Shown piece after piece: positions 50,430 through 59,018 of a DNA stretch of 64,000 nt. Made by a program: the position numbers and the translations under genes. The stretch comes from a virus. Where the stretch lies: positions 1 to 64,000 of IMG/VR virus record IMGVR_UViG_3300032296_003307; one strand, given 5' to 3'. Within the stretch, counting starts at the first letter, position 1; each line of letters opens with the position of its first letter. The notes under the pieces are model-generated. The model made no database searches and was not told the DNA's origin. It saw nothing but the letters and a program-made list of their open reading frames with translations.

Positions 50430-52178
50430 ATGGCAGAAACATTAATATCACCTGGCGTACTAGCATTAGAAAACGACCAGTCATTTGTATCCCAACAACC
50501 TGTTACCGTTGGTGCCGCTATCATTGGTCCTACAGTTAAAGGCCCTGTAGAAGTTCCTACAATTGTTACCTCTTACAGTGATTATCAGAATAAATTTGGT
50601 ACTACTTTCTTAAGTAGCAGCCAAGTTTATACTTATTTCACTTCTATCGCCGCTTACAATTATTTTGCAAACGGTGGTCAAACATTATTGGTAGCAAGAG
50701 TAGTAAGTGGTTCATTCACTTCAGCTACTACAGCAACCGCTTCTGTAACTGGTCCTTCTGGTGGTGGAGTATCTATTCTTAACTTTAATACTTCTCAATC
50801 TTTAGTATTAAACACTATTTCTCAAGGAACTGTTATGAATAGTTCAAGCTCCTTAGATTCAGCAGGTGCTTTGGCTTCAGGTTCATCTGATAACATTAGA
50901 TGGCAAATTGCTAACGCTGATACATCATCAGGTACTTTCTCATTACTAATTAGACAAGGTGATGATACTACTCTTACTCCTACAGTATTAGAAACATGGA
51001 CTAACTTATCAATGGATCCTACAGCTCCTAACTATGTAGCAAGAGTAATTGGTGACCAATATAGACAATACAATGTAGCCGATAACCAAATTGAAGTTTT
51101 AGGTACTTATCCTAATGCTTCAAGATATGTTTATGTATCTAGTGTTCCAACAGCAACTCCTTTCTATTTTGATAACAACGGTATAGCTAAATCTAGCTTT
51201 ACTGGTTCTATTCCTAGAAATGCAAGTGGTTCTTTTACAGGTGCTACTGGTAATTTATTTGGAAACAATGCTAAATTCTATAGTAATATAGTTTCTGGTG
51301 TAACAAATATTCAAGGTGTTTTAAGTTCAAGCTATGATAACATGATTGCTTTATTAGCAAACCAAGATGATTATGTATTCAATGTATTAATGACTCCTGG
51401 TTTGTTTGCTTCTGAAGCCCCACTTGGTTCTTCTCAAGTAACTTCAATCATTTCAAACACTGAAAACAGAGGTGATAATATCTATGTAAGTGATTTAGTA
51501 CCTTTTAGCTCAAGCATTACATCAGTAACTAGTCAAGCAAATTCTAAAAACACTTCATACGCTGCTACTTACTGGCCTTGGGTTCAAGTAATTGATCCTG
51601 ATTCTGCTCAATTAGTATGGGTACCTGCCTCAACAATGATTGGTGGTGTGTATGCATTTAACGATTCAGTTTCAGAACCTTGGTTTGCTCCTGCTGGTAT
51701 TAACAGAGGTGGATTAAGCACAGTAGTAAGAGCTGAAAAGAAATTATCTCAAGCTAACCGCGATACTTTATACCAAAATAAAGTTAACCCAATTGCAACA
51801 TTCCCTGGAAACGGAGTTGTAGTATATGGTCAGAAAACATTACAAACTAAAGCATCTGCACTTGATCGTGTGAATGTAAGAAGATTGTTAATTGCTCTTA
51901 AATCTTATATCTCTCAAGTTGCTCAAAACTTGGTGTTTGAACAAAACACAATAGCTACTCGTACTAGCTTCTTAAACCAAGTTAATCCATATTTGGAATC
52001 AGTTCAACAGAGACAAGGTTTATATGCCTTCAGAGTAGTAATGGATGATTCAAATAATACTCCTGATGTAATTGATAGAAATCAGTTAGTTGGTGCTATT
52101 TACTTACAACCAACCAAAACAGCTGAATTCATTTACTTAAACTTCAATATTTTACCAACTGGAGTTTCTTTTGAATAA
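50430..52178 (+). CDS. Tail sheath protein (T4 gp18-like)
   Basis: A 582-residue contractile sheath subunit. N-terminal ISPGVLALENDQS and GAAIIGPTVKGPVEVPTIV are sheath signatures, and the C-terminal domain NVRRLLIALKSYISQVAQNLVFEQN to FRVVMDDSNNTPDVIDRNQLVGAIYLQPTKTAEFI is very characteristic. Length is close to T4 gp18 (659). Adjacent to the tube gene. Confidence 0.92.
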   Translation: MAETLISPGVLALENDQSFVSQQPVTVGAAIIGPTVKGPVEVPTIVTSYSDYQNKFGTTFLSSSQVYTYFTSIAAYNYFANGGQTLLVARVVSGSFTSATTATASVTGPSGGGVSILNFNTSQSLVLNTISQGTVMNSSSSLDSAGALASGSSDNIRWQIANADTSSGTFSLLIRQGDDTTLTPTVLETWTNLSMDPTAPNYVARVIGDQYRQYNVADNQIEVLGTYPNASRYVYVSSVPTATPFYFDNNGIAKSSFTGSIPRNASGSFTGATGNLFGNNAKFYSNIVSGVTNIQGVLSSSYDNMIALLANQDDYVFNVLMTPGLFASEAPLGSSQVTSIISNTENRGDNIYVSDLVPFSSSITSVTSQANSKNTSYAATYWPWVQVIDPDSAQLVWVPASTMIGGVYAFNDSVSEPWFAPAGINRGGLSTVVRAEKKLSQANRDTLYQNKVNPIATFPGNGVVVYGQKTLQTKASALDRVNVRRLLIALKSYISQVAQNLVFEQNTIATRTSFLNQVNPYLESVQQRQGLYAFRVVMDDSNNTPDVIDRNQLVGAIYLQPTKTAEFIYLNFNILPTGVSFE

Positions 52179-52194
52179 TTTTTTAAAGATAGAA

Positions 52195-52202
52195 TATTTA
52201 TA
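52195..52202 (+). promoter_or_regulatory. TATTTATA box
   Basis: Located 23 nt before the tube ATG at 52226. Confidence 0.5.
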
Positions 52203-52225
52203 ACAAAATAAAATAGATAAATAAA

Positions 52226-52714
52226 ATGGCAGTATTAAATCCAAACGAAATATTTTTCACAGCCTTTGAACCAAAACAGGCAAACCGTTTCATCATGTAT
52301 ATAGACGGTATACCAGCGTATGAAATCAAAGGTGTTGGTGCAGTCACATTAACCCAAGGTACTGTTCCTTTAAACCATATAAACGTACAACGCTTTGTTA
52401 AAGGTAAAACAACATGGGGTACTATCCAATTCACATTGTTTGACCCTATCACTCCTTCAGGTGCTCAAGCAGTAATGGAATGGGTACGTTTACATCACGA
52501 ATCAGTAACTGGTAGAGATGGTTACTCAGACTTCTACAAGAAAGATTTAACTTTTGATGTATTAGGTCCTGTGGGTGATATCGTATCAGAATGGATTATC
52601 AAAGGTGCTTTAATTACAGAAGCCAACTTTGGTGATTACAACTGGGATACTGTTGATACTGCTGTAAACATTACTATGACCGTTCAACCAGATTACTGTG
52701 TATTGAACTTCTAA
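52226..52714 (+). CDS. Tail tube protein (T4 gp19-like)
   Basis: A 162-residue protein, almost exactly the size of T4 gp19 (163). FIMYIDGIPAYEIKG and the YSDFYKKDLTFDVLGPVGDIVSEW segment fit the tube family. It forms the inner tube through which DNA passes. It is followed by a strong terminator. Confidence 0.9.
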   Translation: MAVLNPNEIFFTAFEPKQANRFIMYIDGIPAYEIKGVGAVTLTQGTVPLNHINVQRFVKGKTTWGTIQFTLFDPITPSGAQAVMEWVRLHHESVTGRDGYSDFYKKDLTFDVLGPVGDIVSEWIIKGALITEANFGDYNWDTVDTAVNITMTVQPDYCVLNF

Positions 52715-52737
52715 TCTAAAAAAGAAAATCATAAAAG

Positions 52738-52768
52738 AGCTCGCATTTTTTGCGAGCTTCTTTTTTTC
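52738..52768 (+). terminator. Intrinsic terminator after tail tube gene
   Basis: Eight-bp stem AGCTCGCA / TGCGAGCT (52738-52745, 52751-52758), 5-nt T loop, then TCTTTTTTTC. Confidence 0.85.
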
Positions 52769-52773
52769 TATAA

Positions 52774-52781
52774 TATTTATA
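52774..52781 (+). promoter_or_regulatory. TATTTATA box
   Basis: Located 13 nt before the ATG at 52795 and downstream of the tube terminator, inside AATATTTATAACAAA. Confidence 0.55.
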
Positions 52782-52794
52782 ACAAAATAAGTTT

Positions 52795-53535
52795 ATGAGC
52801 GAATTTAAGTTTCCAACAGAAGTTGTGGAGTTGCCTTCAAAAGGTTTATTATATCCTGAAGGCTCACCTTTAGCAGAAGGTAAAATTGAAATGAAATACA
52901 TGACTGCTAAAGAAGAAGACATTTTAACTAACCAAAATTACATTAGACAAGGTATTGTAATTGACAAATTGCTTCAATCCATGATTGTAAGTGAAATCGA
53001 TTATAATGATCTTTTAGTGGCAGATAAAGATGCTATTATGGTTGCAGCCCGTATTTTAGGTTATGGTAAAGATTATTCTTTTAATTACGGAGGTAAAGAA
53101 GTAACAGTTGATTTAACCTTAATGAAAGAAAAATTATTAGATGAATCTTTAATCAAAAACAAACGAACCAATGAATTCCATTTCACATTACCCCACTCAG
53201 GAAATGAAATTTCTTTCAAATTATTTACTCATGGTGATGAAAAGAAAATAGAAAAAGAATTAGAAGGTTTAAAAAAGATTGACCCTAAAGGAAGTTTTGA
53301 ATTATCTACAAGATTAAAACACATGGTTTTATCCGTTAATGGAAACAGAGATACCAAATCAATCAGGGAATTTGTAGATAATGTATTTCTAGCCAGAGAT
53401 TCAAAAGCATTTAGAGATTATGTATCCAAAATATCTCCAGGAATTGATTTAAAATTTGATTTTGAAGATGATGGTTACGTTGAGGAGGGCGTAAATCTTC
53501 CTATTACTGTTAACTTTTTTTGGCCTGACGCCTGA
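52795..53535 (+). CDS. Tail assembly chaperone/baseplate protein (T4 gp26-like)
   Basis: A 246-residue protein. FPTEVVELPSKGLLYPEGSPLAEGKIEMKYMTAKEEDIL is diagnostic of the T4 gp26 baseplate family. It ends NFFWPDA-stop immediately after a run of seven T (53515-53521). Position between tube and tape measure is that of the G/GT tail chaperones of other tailed phages. A longer product by frameshifting into the next reading frame is probable. Confidence 0.75.
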   Translation: MSEFKFPTEVVELPSKGLLYPEGSPLAEGKIEMKYMTAKEEDILTNQNYIRQGIVIDKLLQSMIVSEIDYNDLLVADKDAIMVAARILGYGKDYSFNYGGKEVTVDLTLMKEKLLDESLIKNKRTNEFHFTLPHSGNEISFKLFTHGDEKKIEKELEGLKKIDPKGSFELSTRLKHMVLSVNGNRDTKSIREFVDNVFLARDSKAFRDYVSKISPGIDLKFDFEDDGYVEEGVNLPITVNFFWPDA

Positions 53536-53797
53536 TTATAGATGGACTCTTTTTACTCAAATACATGAAATATGTTTTTGGGGTCAAGGAGGTTATGATT
53601 ATGAAACTGTTTATAACATGCCTATTTGGTTAAGAAAGTATACTTTTAATAAAATTTTAGATTTTCATAAACAAAAGAATAATTCTCAACAAAATGATGT
53701 AGTTGAACAATCTATAAAAAATATGAAATCAGCAGGATCGGTTAATAATAAAAAAATACAAGTTCCTGATTATGTAACGAAGGCATCTAAAAAATGA
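53522..53797 (+). CDS. Frameshift extension of the chaperone (gp51-like part)
   Basis: This frame is open from 53495 (after a TAA at 53492) to the TGA at 53795. It has no start codon ahead of its conserved part; the first in-frame ATG falls in the middle of YNMPIWLRKYTFNKI. It reads PDYRWTLFTQIHEICFWGQGGYDYETVYNMP, a sequence type I associate with the gene next to gene 26 in T4-like phages. The junction is T7 (TTT TTT TGG), where a +1 or -2 shift pairs perfectly on Phe codons. Expression as a fusion of about 334 residues is inferred. A sequencing error of one T would give the same picture. Confidence 0.65.
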   Translation, partial: GLTPDYRWTLFTQIHEICFWGQGGYDYETVYNMPIWLRKYTFNKILDFHKQKNNSQQNDVVEQSIKNMKSAGSVNNKKIQVPDYVTKASKK

Positions 53798-53807
53798 TGC
53801 CTTCAAA

Positions 53808-53815
53808 TATTTATC
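53808..53815 (+). promoter_or_regulatory. TATTTATC box (variant)
   Basis: Variant of the TATTTATA box, 14 nt before the ATG at 53830. Confidence 0.35.
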
Positions 53816-53829
53816 ATAAATAGTTTCTA

Positions 53830-56427
53830 ATGGCTAAAAAAATAGATAATGAACAAGATTTAAGAAAATTAACTAAAGAAACTTCTGTAGTTGTTGAAGA
53901 TGCACTTAGAAGTATAGCTAGTAATGTTGGTAGTATTTTTAAACAAGCCTTAGAAGAAACTCAAGATGTTTCAAAATCTTTAGTTAGAGATACTACTTCC
54001 TCTTTAAATAGTTTAGCTAAAGTTTCCAATGTTTTAGCAACAAACATGGAAAAAGCAGCTAATGGTACTTTAAAACAAAGTGATGTCCTAAAAACAATCC
54101 AGGACAGACAAGCTAAAATAAAAGCTCTTGAAGCTCAAATAGCTATTGCTAGTAATAATAATACAAAAGCTAAAGAAAAATTAGAAAAACAACTTCAACA
54201 AATTAAAGAATATGAAGAAGAAGTAAATATTCAATTAAAACAACAATTAGAACTTTCTAAAAAAGTTAATAAAAATATGGGGGTTACTGGAGATATTCTT
54301 AAAGGAATATCTAAGATCCCAATTTTAGGAAATTTTATAGATGCTGAAGAAGCTTTGATGGCTGCTCAAGTAGAAGCTTCTAAACAAGGTGCTACTAGAG
54401 CTAAAGCTATGAATGCTGCTTTTTCTCAAATGGGTAAAACCATGAAAGAAAAATTAACAGATCCTTTAGTTTTATTTGGAGTTGGTTTATCTATTTTTAA
54501 ATCTTTAATTAATTTAGGATTAAGATATGATCAAGTTACAACTGATATAGCCCGAAACCAAGGAATAAGTACCTCAGAGGCTGAAAAAACTCATCTTTAT
54601 TTAAAAGAAGCAGCAACTACTTCACGAGATTTATTAGCTACTACTCACAATTTTGCTATGGCTCAAGCATCCTTAAATGATGCTTTTGGAACATCAGCAG
54701 ATTTTTCTGCAAAAACATTAGAAGATTTTACTAATTTAACCAAAAAACTTGGTTTAACTAATGAAGAAGCAGCTGTTTTTGCAGGCTTTAGTGCAACTAC
54801 TGGTAAAACTTCTGAACAAATTGTTAACAGTATAGGTAAACAAAACAAAGGAGTTATAAATAATAAAAAAGTAATTTCTGAAGTTGCCAAAATTAATGGA
54901 CAATTATATGCCCAATATAAAGGTAGTCCTATAGAATTAGCTAAAGCAGTAATTCAAACACAAAAATTAGGAATGAGCTTACAACAAGCTTCATCCGCTT
55001 CAAAAAATCTTTTAAATTTTGAAGAATCAATTTCAGCAGAATTAGAAGCAGAATTATTAACAGGTAGAGATTTAAATCTAGAAAAAGCCAGATATTTGGC
55101 TTTACAAGGAGATTCAGCGGGAGCTGCTGCTGAATTAATGAAAAATGTAGGTAGTTTAAAAGATTTTACTAGATTAAATGTTATTCAACAAGAAGCATTA
55201 GCAAGAGCAGTAGGAATGACTGCAGATGAGTTAACTGATTCTTTAAGAAAACAAGAACAAATAAAAGAACTTGATAAAGGCCAAGTAAAACTTTATCAAA
55301 AACAAATTCAAGATTTAAGAGATAAAGGAAAGATAGAGGAAGCAAATGCTTTGGAAAAACAAATGATCCAAGGAAAAGACTTTGAACTATCCAAACTCCA
55401 GTTATCTGCCCAAGAAAAATTATCAGCTGCTGCTGATAAACTTAAAGACACTTTTGCAGCTATTGTATCTGGTCCTATTGGAGGTTTTGTTTCTAAATTT
55501 GTTGATATAATAGCTAAAATAGCTTCTACAGGTATAGGTAAATTAGCATTAGGAGGAGTAGCAATAGTTGCTTTAGGAACAGCTATTTTAGCAATGACCA
55601 AAGTATTTGGTAAAATGGCTATATTAGGAGCAATGCCTGTTATTCCTGTTGGTGGTGGAGGAATAGGTGGAGGTGGTGGAGTAACAGACATGTTAGGAAA
55701 AGGATTAGGTGGAGGAAGATCAGCAGGTTTAGGTAAACAATTAATGACCGCTGCTACAAAACCTAAAGTTTTAGGAAAAGCTCTTAGTCGTGCTGGTGGT
55801 GGAAGTATGCTTAGAGGACTAGGTAGAAGTGCTTTAGGTGGAGTAGCCGGTAAAGTAATAGCTCCTGCTACTTCTGTTGCTATGACCTTGGGAGGTCTTT
55901 ATGATTTCTTTTCAGAAGATAAACTAAGAGATACAGGTGTAGGAGGATTTTTTGAAAGTTTAGGAGGTACAGGAATGCATCTTCTTGATACCTTAACTTT
56001 CGGAGGTACTAAACTAATCACTAATGCCACAGGAATATCCATTCCAGGAATGGATACAGATGATGTAGCGAGTGCTAGAGCAATTTTCCATGATTCAGGT
56101 AGAGACCCAGATGATAGTAGATTCCCTATTTCTACCGATAACAAACAATTAATTGAAGATATTCTAAAAAACCCATCTGCCTATCCTGAAGGTATTGTTC
56201 AACAAGCCCAAGGAGTTAATATAACTGAATTGGCTGTAGGAGGTATGGTTACTAGACCTACAAGAGCTTTAATAGGTGAAGCAGGTCCTGAAGCTGTTGT
56301 TCCTCTTGATAAATTTTATGCCAAATTAGATGAATTAATAATGGCTGTTAAATCAGGAGGAAATGTATATTTAGATGGAACTAGAGTAGGTACAGCAATG
56401 AATGTTAGTACGTATAAAGTTCAATAA
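53830..56427 (+). CDS. Tape measure protein
   Basis: An 865-residue protein. The N-terminal 150 residues are coiled coil. A hydrophobic region lies at about 555-605 (IGKLALGGVAIVALGTAILAM). Gly-rich segments follow. The C-terminus GGMVTRPTRALIGEAGPEAVVPLDKF is highly typical of tape measure proteins. It sets tail length and helps DNA pass the membrane. It follows the chaperone as expected. Confidence 0.85.
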   Translation: MAKKIDNEQDLRKLTKETSVVVEDALRSIASNVGSIFKQALEETQDVSKSLVRDTTSSLNSLAKVSNVLATNMEKAANGTLKQSDVLKTIQDRQAKIKALEAQIAIASNNNTKAKEKLEKQLQQIKEYEEEVNIQLKQQLELSKKVNKNMGVTGDILKGISKIPILGNFIDAEEALMAAQVEASKQGATRAKAMNAAFSQMGKTMKEKLTDPLVLFGVGLSIFKSLINLGLRYDQVTTDIARNQGISTSEAEKTHLYLKEAATTSRDLLATTHNFAMAQASLNDAFGTSADFSAKTLEDFTNLTKKLGLTNEEAAVFAGFSATTGKTSEQIVNSIGKQNKGVINNKKVISEVAKINGQLYAQYKGSPIELAKAVIQTQKLGMSLQQASSASKNLLNFEESISAELEAELLTGRDLNLEKARYLALQGDSAGAAAELMKNVGSLKDFTRLNVIQQEALARAVGMTADELTDSLRKQEQIKELDKGQVKLYQKQIQDLRDKGKIEEANALEKQMIQGKDFELSKLQLSAQEKLSAAADKLKDTFAAIVSGPIGGFVSKFVDIIAKIASTGIGKLALGGVAIVALGTAILAMTKVFGKMAILGAMPVIPVGGGGIGGGGGVTDMLGKGLGGGRSAGLGKQLMTAATKPKVLGKALSRAGGGSMLRGLGRSALGGVAGKVIAPATSVAMTLGGLYDFFSEDKLRDTGVGGFFESLGGTGMHLLDTLTFGGTKLITNATGISIPGMDTDDVASARAIFHDSGRDPDDSRFPISTDNKQLIEDILKNPSAYPEGIVQQAQGVNITELAVGGMVTRPTRALIGEAGPEAVVPLDKFYAKLDELIMAVKSGGNVYLDGTRVGTAMNVSTYKVQ

Positions 56428-56434
56428 TTTTTAA

Positions 56435-56442
56435 TATTTATA
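56435..56442 (+). promoter_or_regulatory. TATTTATA box
   Basis: Located 13 nt before the ATG at 56456, inside AATATTTATAACAAA. Confidence 0.55.
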
Positions 56443-56455
56443 ACAAAATAAAACT

Positions 56456-56779
56456 ATGAGCTCACTATTAGATAAATTACAAAAAGGCGGTTCTAATTTA
56501 ACCGCTTTTGATGGAACAACCCCAAGAGTTAATCCCGGAGCAACTAAACAATCTAAATTACATGCTTCAAACCAACAACCAGGATATTCTTTAGATGGTG
56601 CTTTTAAAGGAGAAGTTACTACTGCTTACAATTCTTATTTAGATGGTGTTACTACTAACAAATTACCCCAACCATCTCAATTGGATTTAAATGGTAAAAT
56701 CCCTGCAAACAATTACCTAAGTAATCCCCCAGAACAAGGAATTTCTCAAAGATTAGTTGATTTGACACCTCCTCGTTAA
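56456..56779 (+). CDS. Small baseplate-region protein
   Basis: A 107-residue Asn/Gln/Pro/Leu-rich protein, probably extended and lacking regular domains (FDGTTPRVNPGATKQSK, PGYSLDGAFKGEVTTAYNSYLDG). It overlaps the next start by one base (TAATG). Probably a minor baseplate component; family not recognised. Confidence 0.45.
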   Translation: MSSLLDKLQKGGSNLTAFDGTTPRVNPGATKQSKLHASNQQPGYSLDGAFKGEVTTAYNSYLDGVTTNKLPQPSQLDLNGKIPANNYLSNPPEQGISQRLVDLTPPR

Positions 56780-58683
56780 TGCCTTTAATTAACCTACAAA
56801 CTAATCTTAAGTCCCTTAAATATGGGAGAGACAGGTTTAATGGTGGAGATAGTGGACAACCCTATATCCAAACCAATATCCCTGATGAGATATCTCCTTA
56901 TATTGGTACTACAGATTTTTTATTAAGAGGAGGACTTAGAGCAGTTCAAGATTCAGTTGTAGATGTTGAACGTTTAGGTAAAATGTTTGATAGTACTAAG
57001 TCTCCTAACGGAATACTTTTTACTGCCAAACAACAATTATTATCTCGTACCGCTGTCCGTACTCAAACCAGTGGTATACTGAATGAAGGCGTCTATACAC
57101 CATTATCTACTTTGGCTCAAGCCGGGCTAGTGGCTTTTGGAAACCATTTAAATAAACAAGGTATAGACCCGTTTGCAAATACAGGAGCTTTTTCTACAAA
57201 TACAAATCTTTATCAAAATAAAGTAACCCCTTCCCAATTACCTAAAGATAATAGATTAGTAAGATTAGCCGGAGGAGTTATTTCTAAGGAACCTACAAAA
57301 ATAAATAATATAACCTTAACATCCAATAGTCCTGTTGACATAATGACTTATGGAGGAGGACCAGGTTCTGATTTAGGTATTGGTAAAACAGCAATAAGAT
57401 ATTCTCCAACATCTAAAACATTTTTAACCCAAAATCCAGGAGATTCTATTTATGGAGGTATAATTAAAAGTCCTTTTTATTTTGGGGCCAATTATTGTTA
57501 TGTTTACAGTTCTCAACAAGTCTTTAATCCATATACAACTATAGGAAATAGAAATGGAATTTCTTCATCCCCAGAAGCTCAGGTTAATGGACAAAATCAA
57601 ATCCAAAATCATTCAAACCCCAAAATCCAAGATTTTAGAAGAATAATAAGAAATAATTTAAAAGATATAAATATTACTAAAATAGCAGCCGACAGTGGAG
57701 TTCTTCCGGATAATTCATTTTCAGAAACTGATGTTACCTATGGTATATCCTATACCACTGATCCTGGTCAAAGAGCAGGAAAAAGTTACGCAAATTATGT
57801 TAAGGGAGTAACTAATTCTTTAACAGGAAAATCTGTATATAATCCCTATAATACAGGGTTTGGAGAAGGTTCAGGAACAGGTACTTTTTATCCTGGTTTA
57901 GATGCAATCAATTCCGTCCCAGTATATAGAAGTGAACAAGCAACCCCTAATTTACCAGATTATGTTCAATTTAGAATAGCTATTATAGATAATGATGCTC
58001 CATCATTTAAAACTTTTATACATTTTAGAGCATTTATAGACTCAATGAGTGATTCCTATACAGCTGATTGGACACCATTTAAATACTTAGGAAGAGGAGA
58101 AAACTTCTATAACTACCAGGGATTTTCTAGACAGATTTCATTATCTTGGACAGTTGCTGCTCAATCAAAAGAAGAACTAATTATAATGTATAAAAAATTA
58201 AATTACTTAGCTTCATCTTTAACCCCAGACTATAGTCCTAAAGGTTATATGAGAGGTAATTTAGCTCAATTAACAGTAGGAGGTTATCTTTATGAACAAC
58301 CAGGAATTATAACTAGTTTAACTTATGATATTCCTGAAGAAAGTCCTTGGGAAATAGCTAGTGATATAAATGGACTTATAGGAGGAGATGGAACGGTAAA
58401 ACAGTTACCTCATATTATTAAAGTAACAGGATTTAATTTTATTCCTATTCAAAGATTTAGACCTTCTATTCAAGATCTTACTTTTAAAAATACTAATAAT
58501 ACAGACAATACATTAGATGATAGAGGATTTATTAATACTTATGGTCCTCAACATTATATATCTTTAGCCAATTCTTTTGGAAATAATTATGATAATTATA
58601 ATACAAACCCTATAGTGAACACAATTGTATCTCAAAATAATGAATATTCTTTCCTTCCAGGTGAAGGACCTTTTATTCCTTAA
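56779..58683 (+). CDS. Baseplate/tube-initiator-like protein
   Basis: A 634-residue protein. The C-terminal third (VQFRIAIIDNDAPSFKTFIHFRAFIDSMSD, then LGRGENFYNYQGFSRQISLSWTVAAQSKEEL, then PHIIKVTGFNFIPI) has the tube-like fold motif of T4 gp48/gp54 tube initiators. The N-terminal part is Asn/Gly/Thr-rich. It is larger than either T4 protein, so it could combine their functions. Placement after the tape measure matches T4 (29-48-54). Confidence 0.6.
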   Translation: MPLINLQTNLKSLKYGRDRFNGGDSGQPYIQTNIPDEISPYIGTTDFLLRGGLRAVQDSVVDVERLGKMFDSTKSPNGILFTAKQQLLSRTAVRTQTSGILNEGVYTPLSTLAQAGLVAFGNHLNKQGIDPFANTGAFSTNTNLYQNKVTPSQLPKDNRLVRLAGGVISKEPTKINNITLTSNSPVDIMTYGGGPGSDLGIGKTAIRYSPTSKTFLTQNPGDSIYGGIIKSPFYFGANYCYVYSSQQVFNPYTTIGNRNGISSSPEAQVNGQNQIQNHSNPKIQDFRRIIRNNLKDINITKIAADSGVLPDNSFSETDVTYGISYTTDPGQRAGKSYANYVKGVTNSLTGKSVYNPYNTGFGEGSGTGTFYPGLDAINSVPVYRSEQATPNLPDYVQFRIAIIDNDAPSFKTFIHFRAFIDSMSDSYTADWTPFKYLGRGENFYNYQGFSRQISLSWTVAAQSKEELIIMYKKLNYLASSLTPDYSPKGYMRGNLAQLTVGGYLYEQPGIITSLTYDIPEESPWEIASDINGLIGGDGTVKQLPHIIKVTGFNFIPIQRFRPSIQDLTFKNTNNTDNTLDDRGFINTYGPQHYISLANSFGNNYDNYNTNPIVNTIVSQNNEYSFLPGEGPFIP

Positions 58684-58693
58684 TTTAAATTAA

Positions 58694-59017
58694 ATGAACA
58701 GATATCAAAATATACCAAAAACCAAAATAGATGGAAAAGAAGTTTATGTAACTTCTCGCTATCCTGAGGTTCCATTATCAACAAATGATATTTATGTTTA
58801 TACTACTCAAGGAGATAGATTTGATATTTTAGCCCAACAATATTATGGAAATAGTTCTTTATGGTGGGTTATTTCAATTGCCAATACCGGTAATGCTGGT
58901 GCTAATACATTAGTAAGTTTACCTCAAAATACTTTAGTTATACCTGAAGGTATTCAGATAAGAATACCTGCTAACTATTCAAATGTTGTAAGAAATTTTA
59001 ACACAATAAACGCTTAA
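58694..59017 (+). CDS. LysM-like baseplate wedge protein (T4 gp53-like)
   Basis: A 107-residue protein. IYVYTTQGDRFDILAQQYYGNSSLWWVISIANTG is a LysM-like fold, as in baseplate protein gp53, followed by an IPEGIQIRIP end. It probably joins wedge units to the hub. It lies between the tube-initiator-like gene and the hub. Confidence 0.72.
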   Translation: MNRYQNIPKTKIDGKEVYVTSRYPEVPLSTNDIYVYTTQGDRFDILAQQYYGNSSLWWVISIANTGNAGANTLVSLPQNTLVIPEGIQIRIPANYSNVVRNFNTINA

Positions 59018-59018
59018 T

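Noticed and set aside
55308-55691. 127-codon open frame on the - strand
   Set aside because: Pro/Ile-rich complement of the tape measure gene, with no start signal and no family features.
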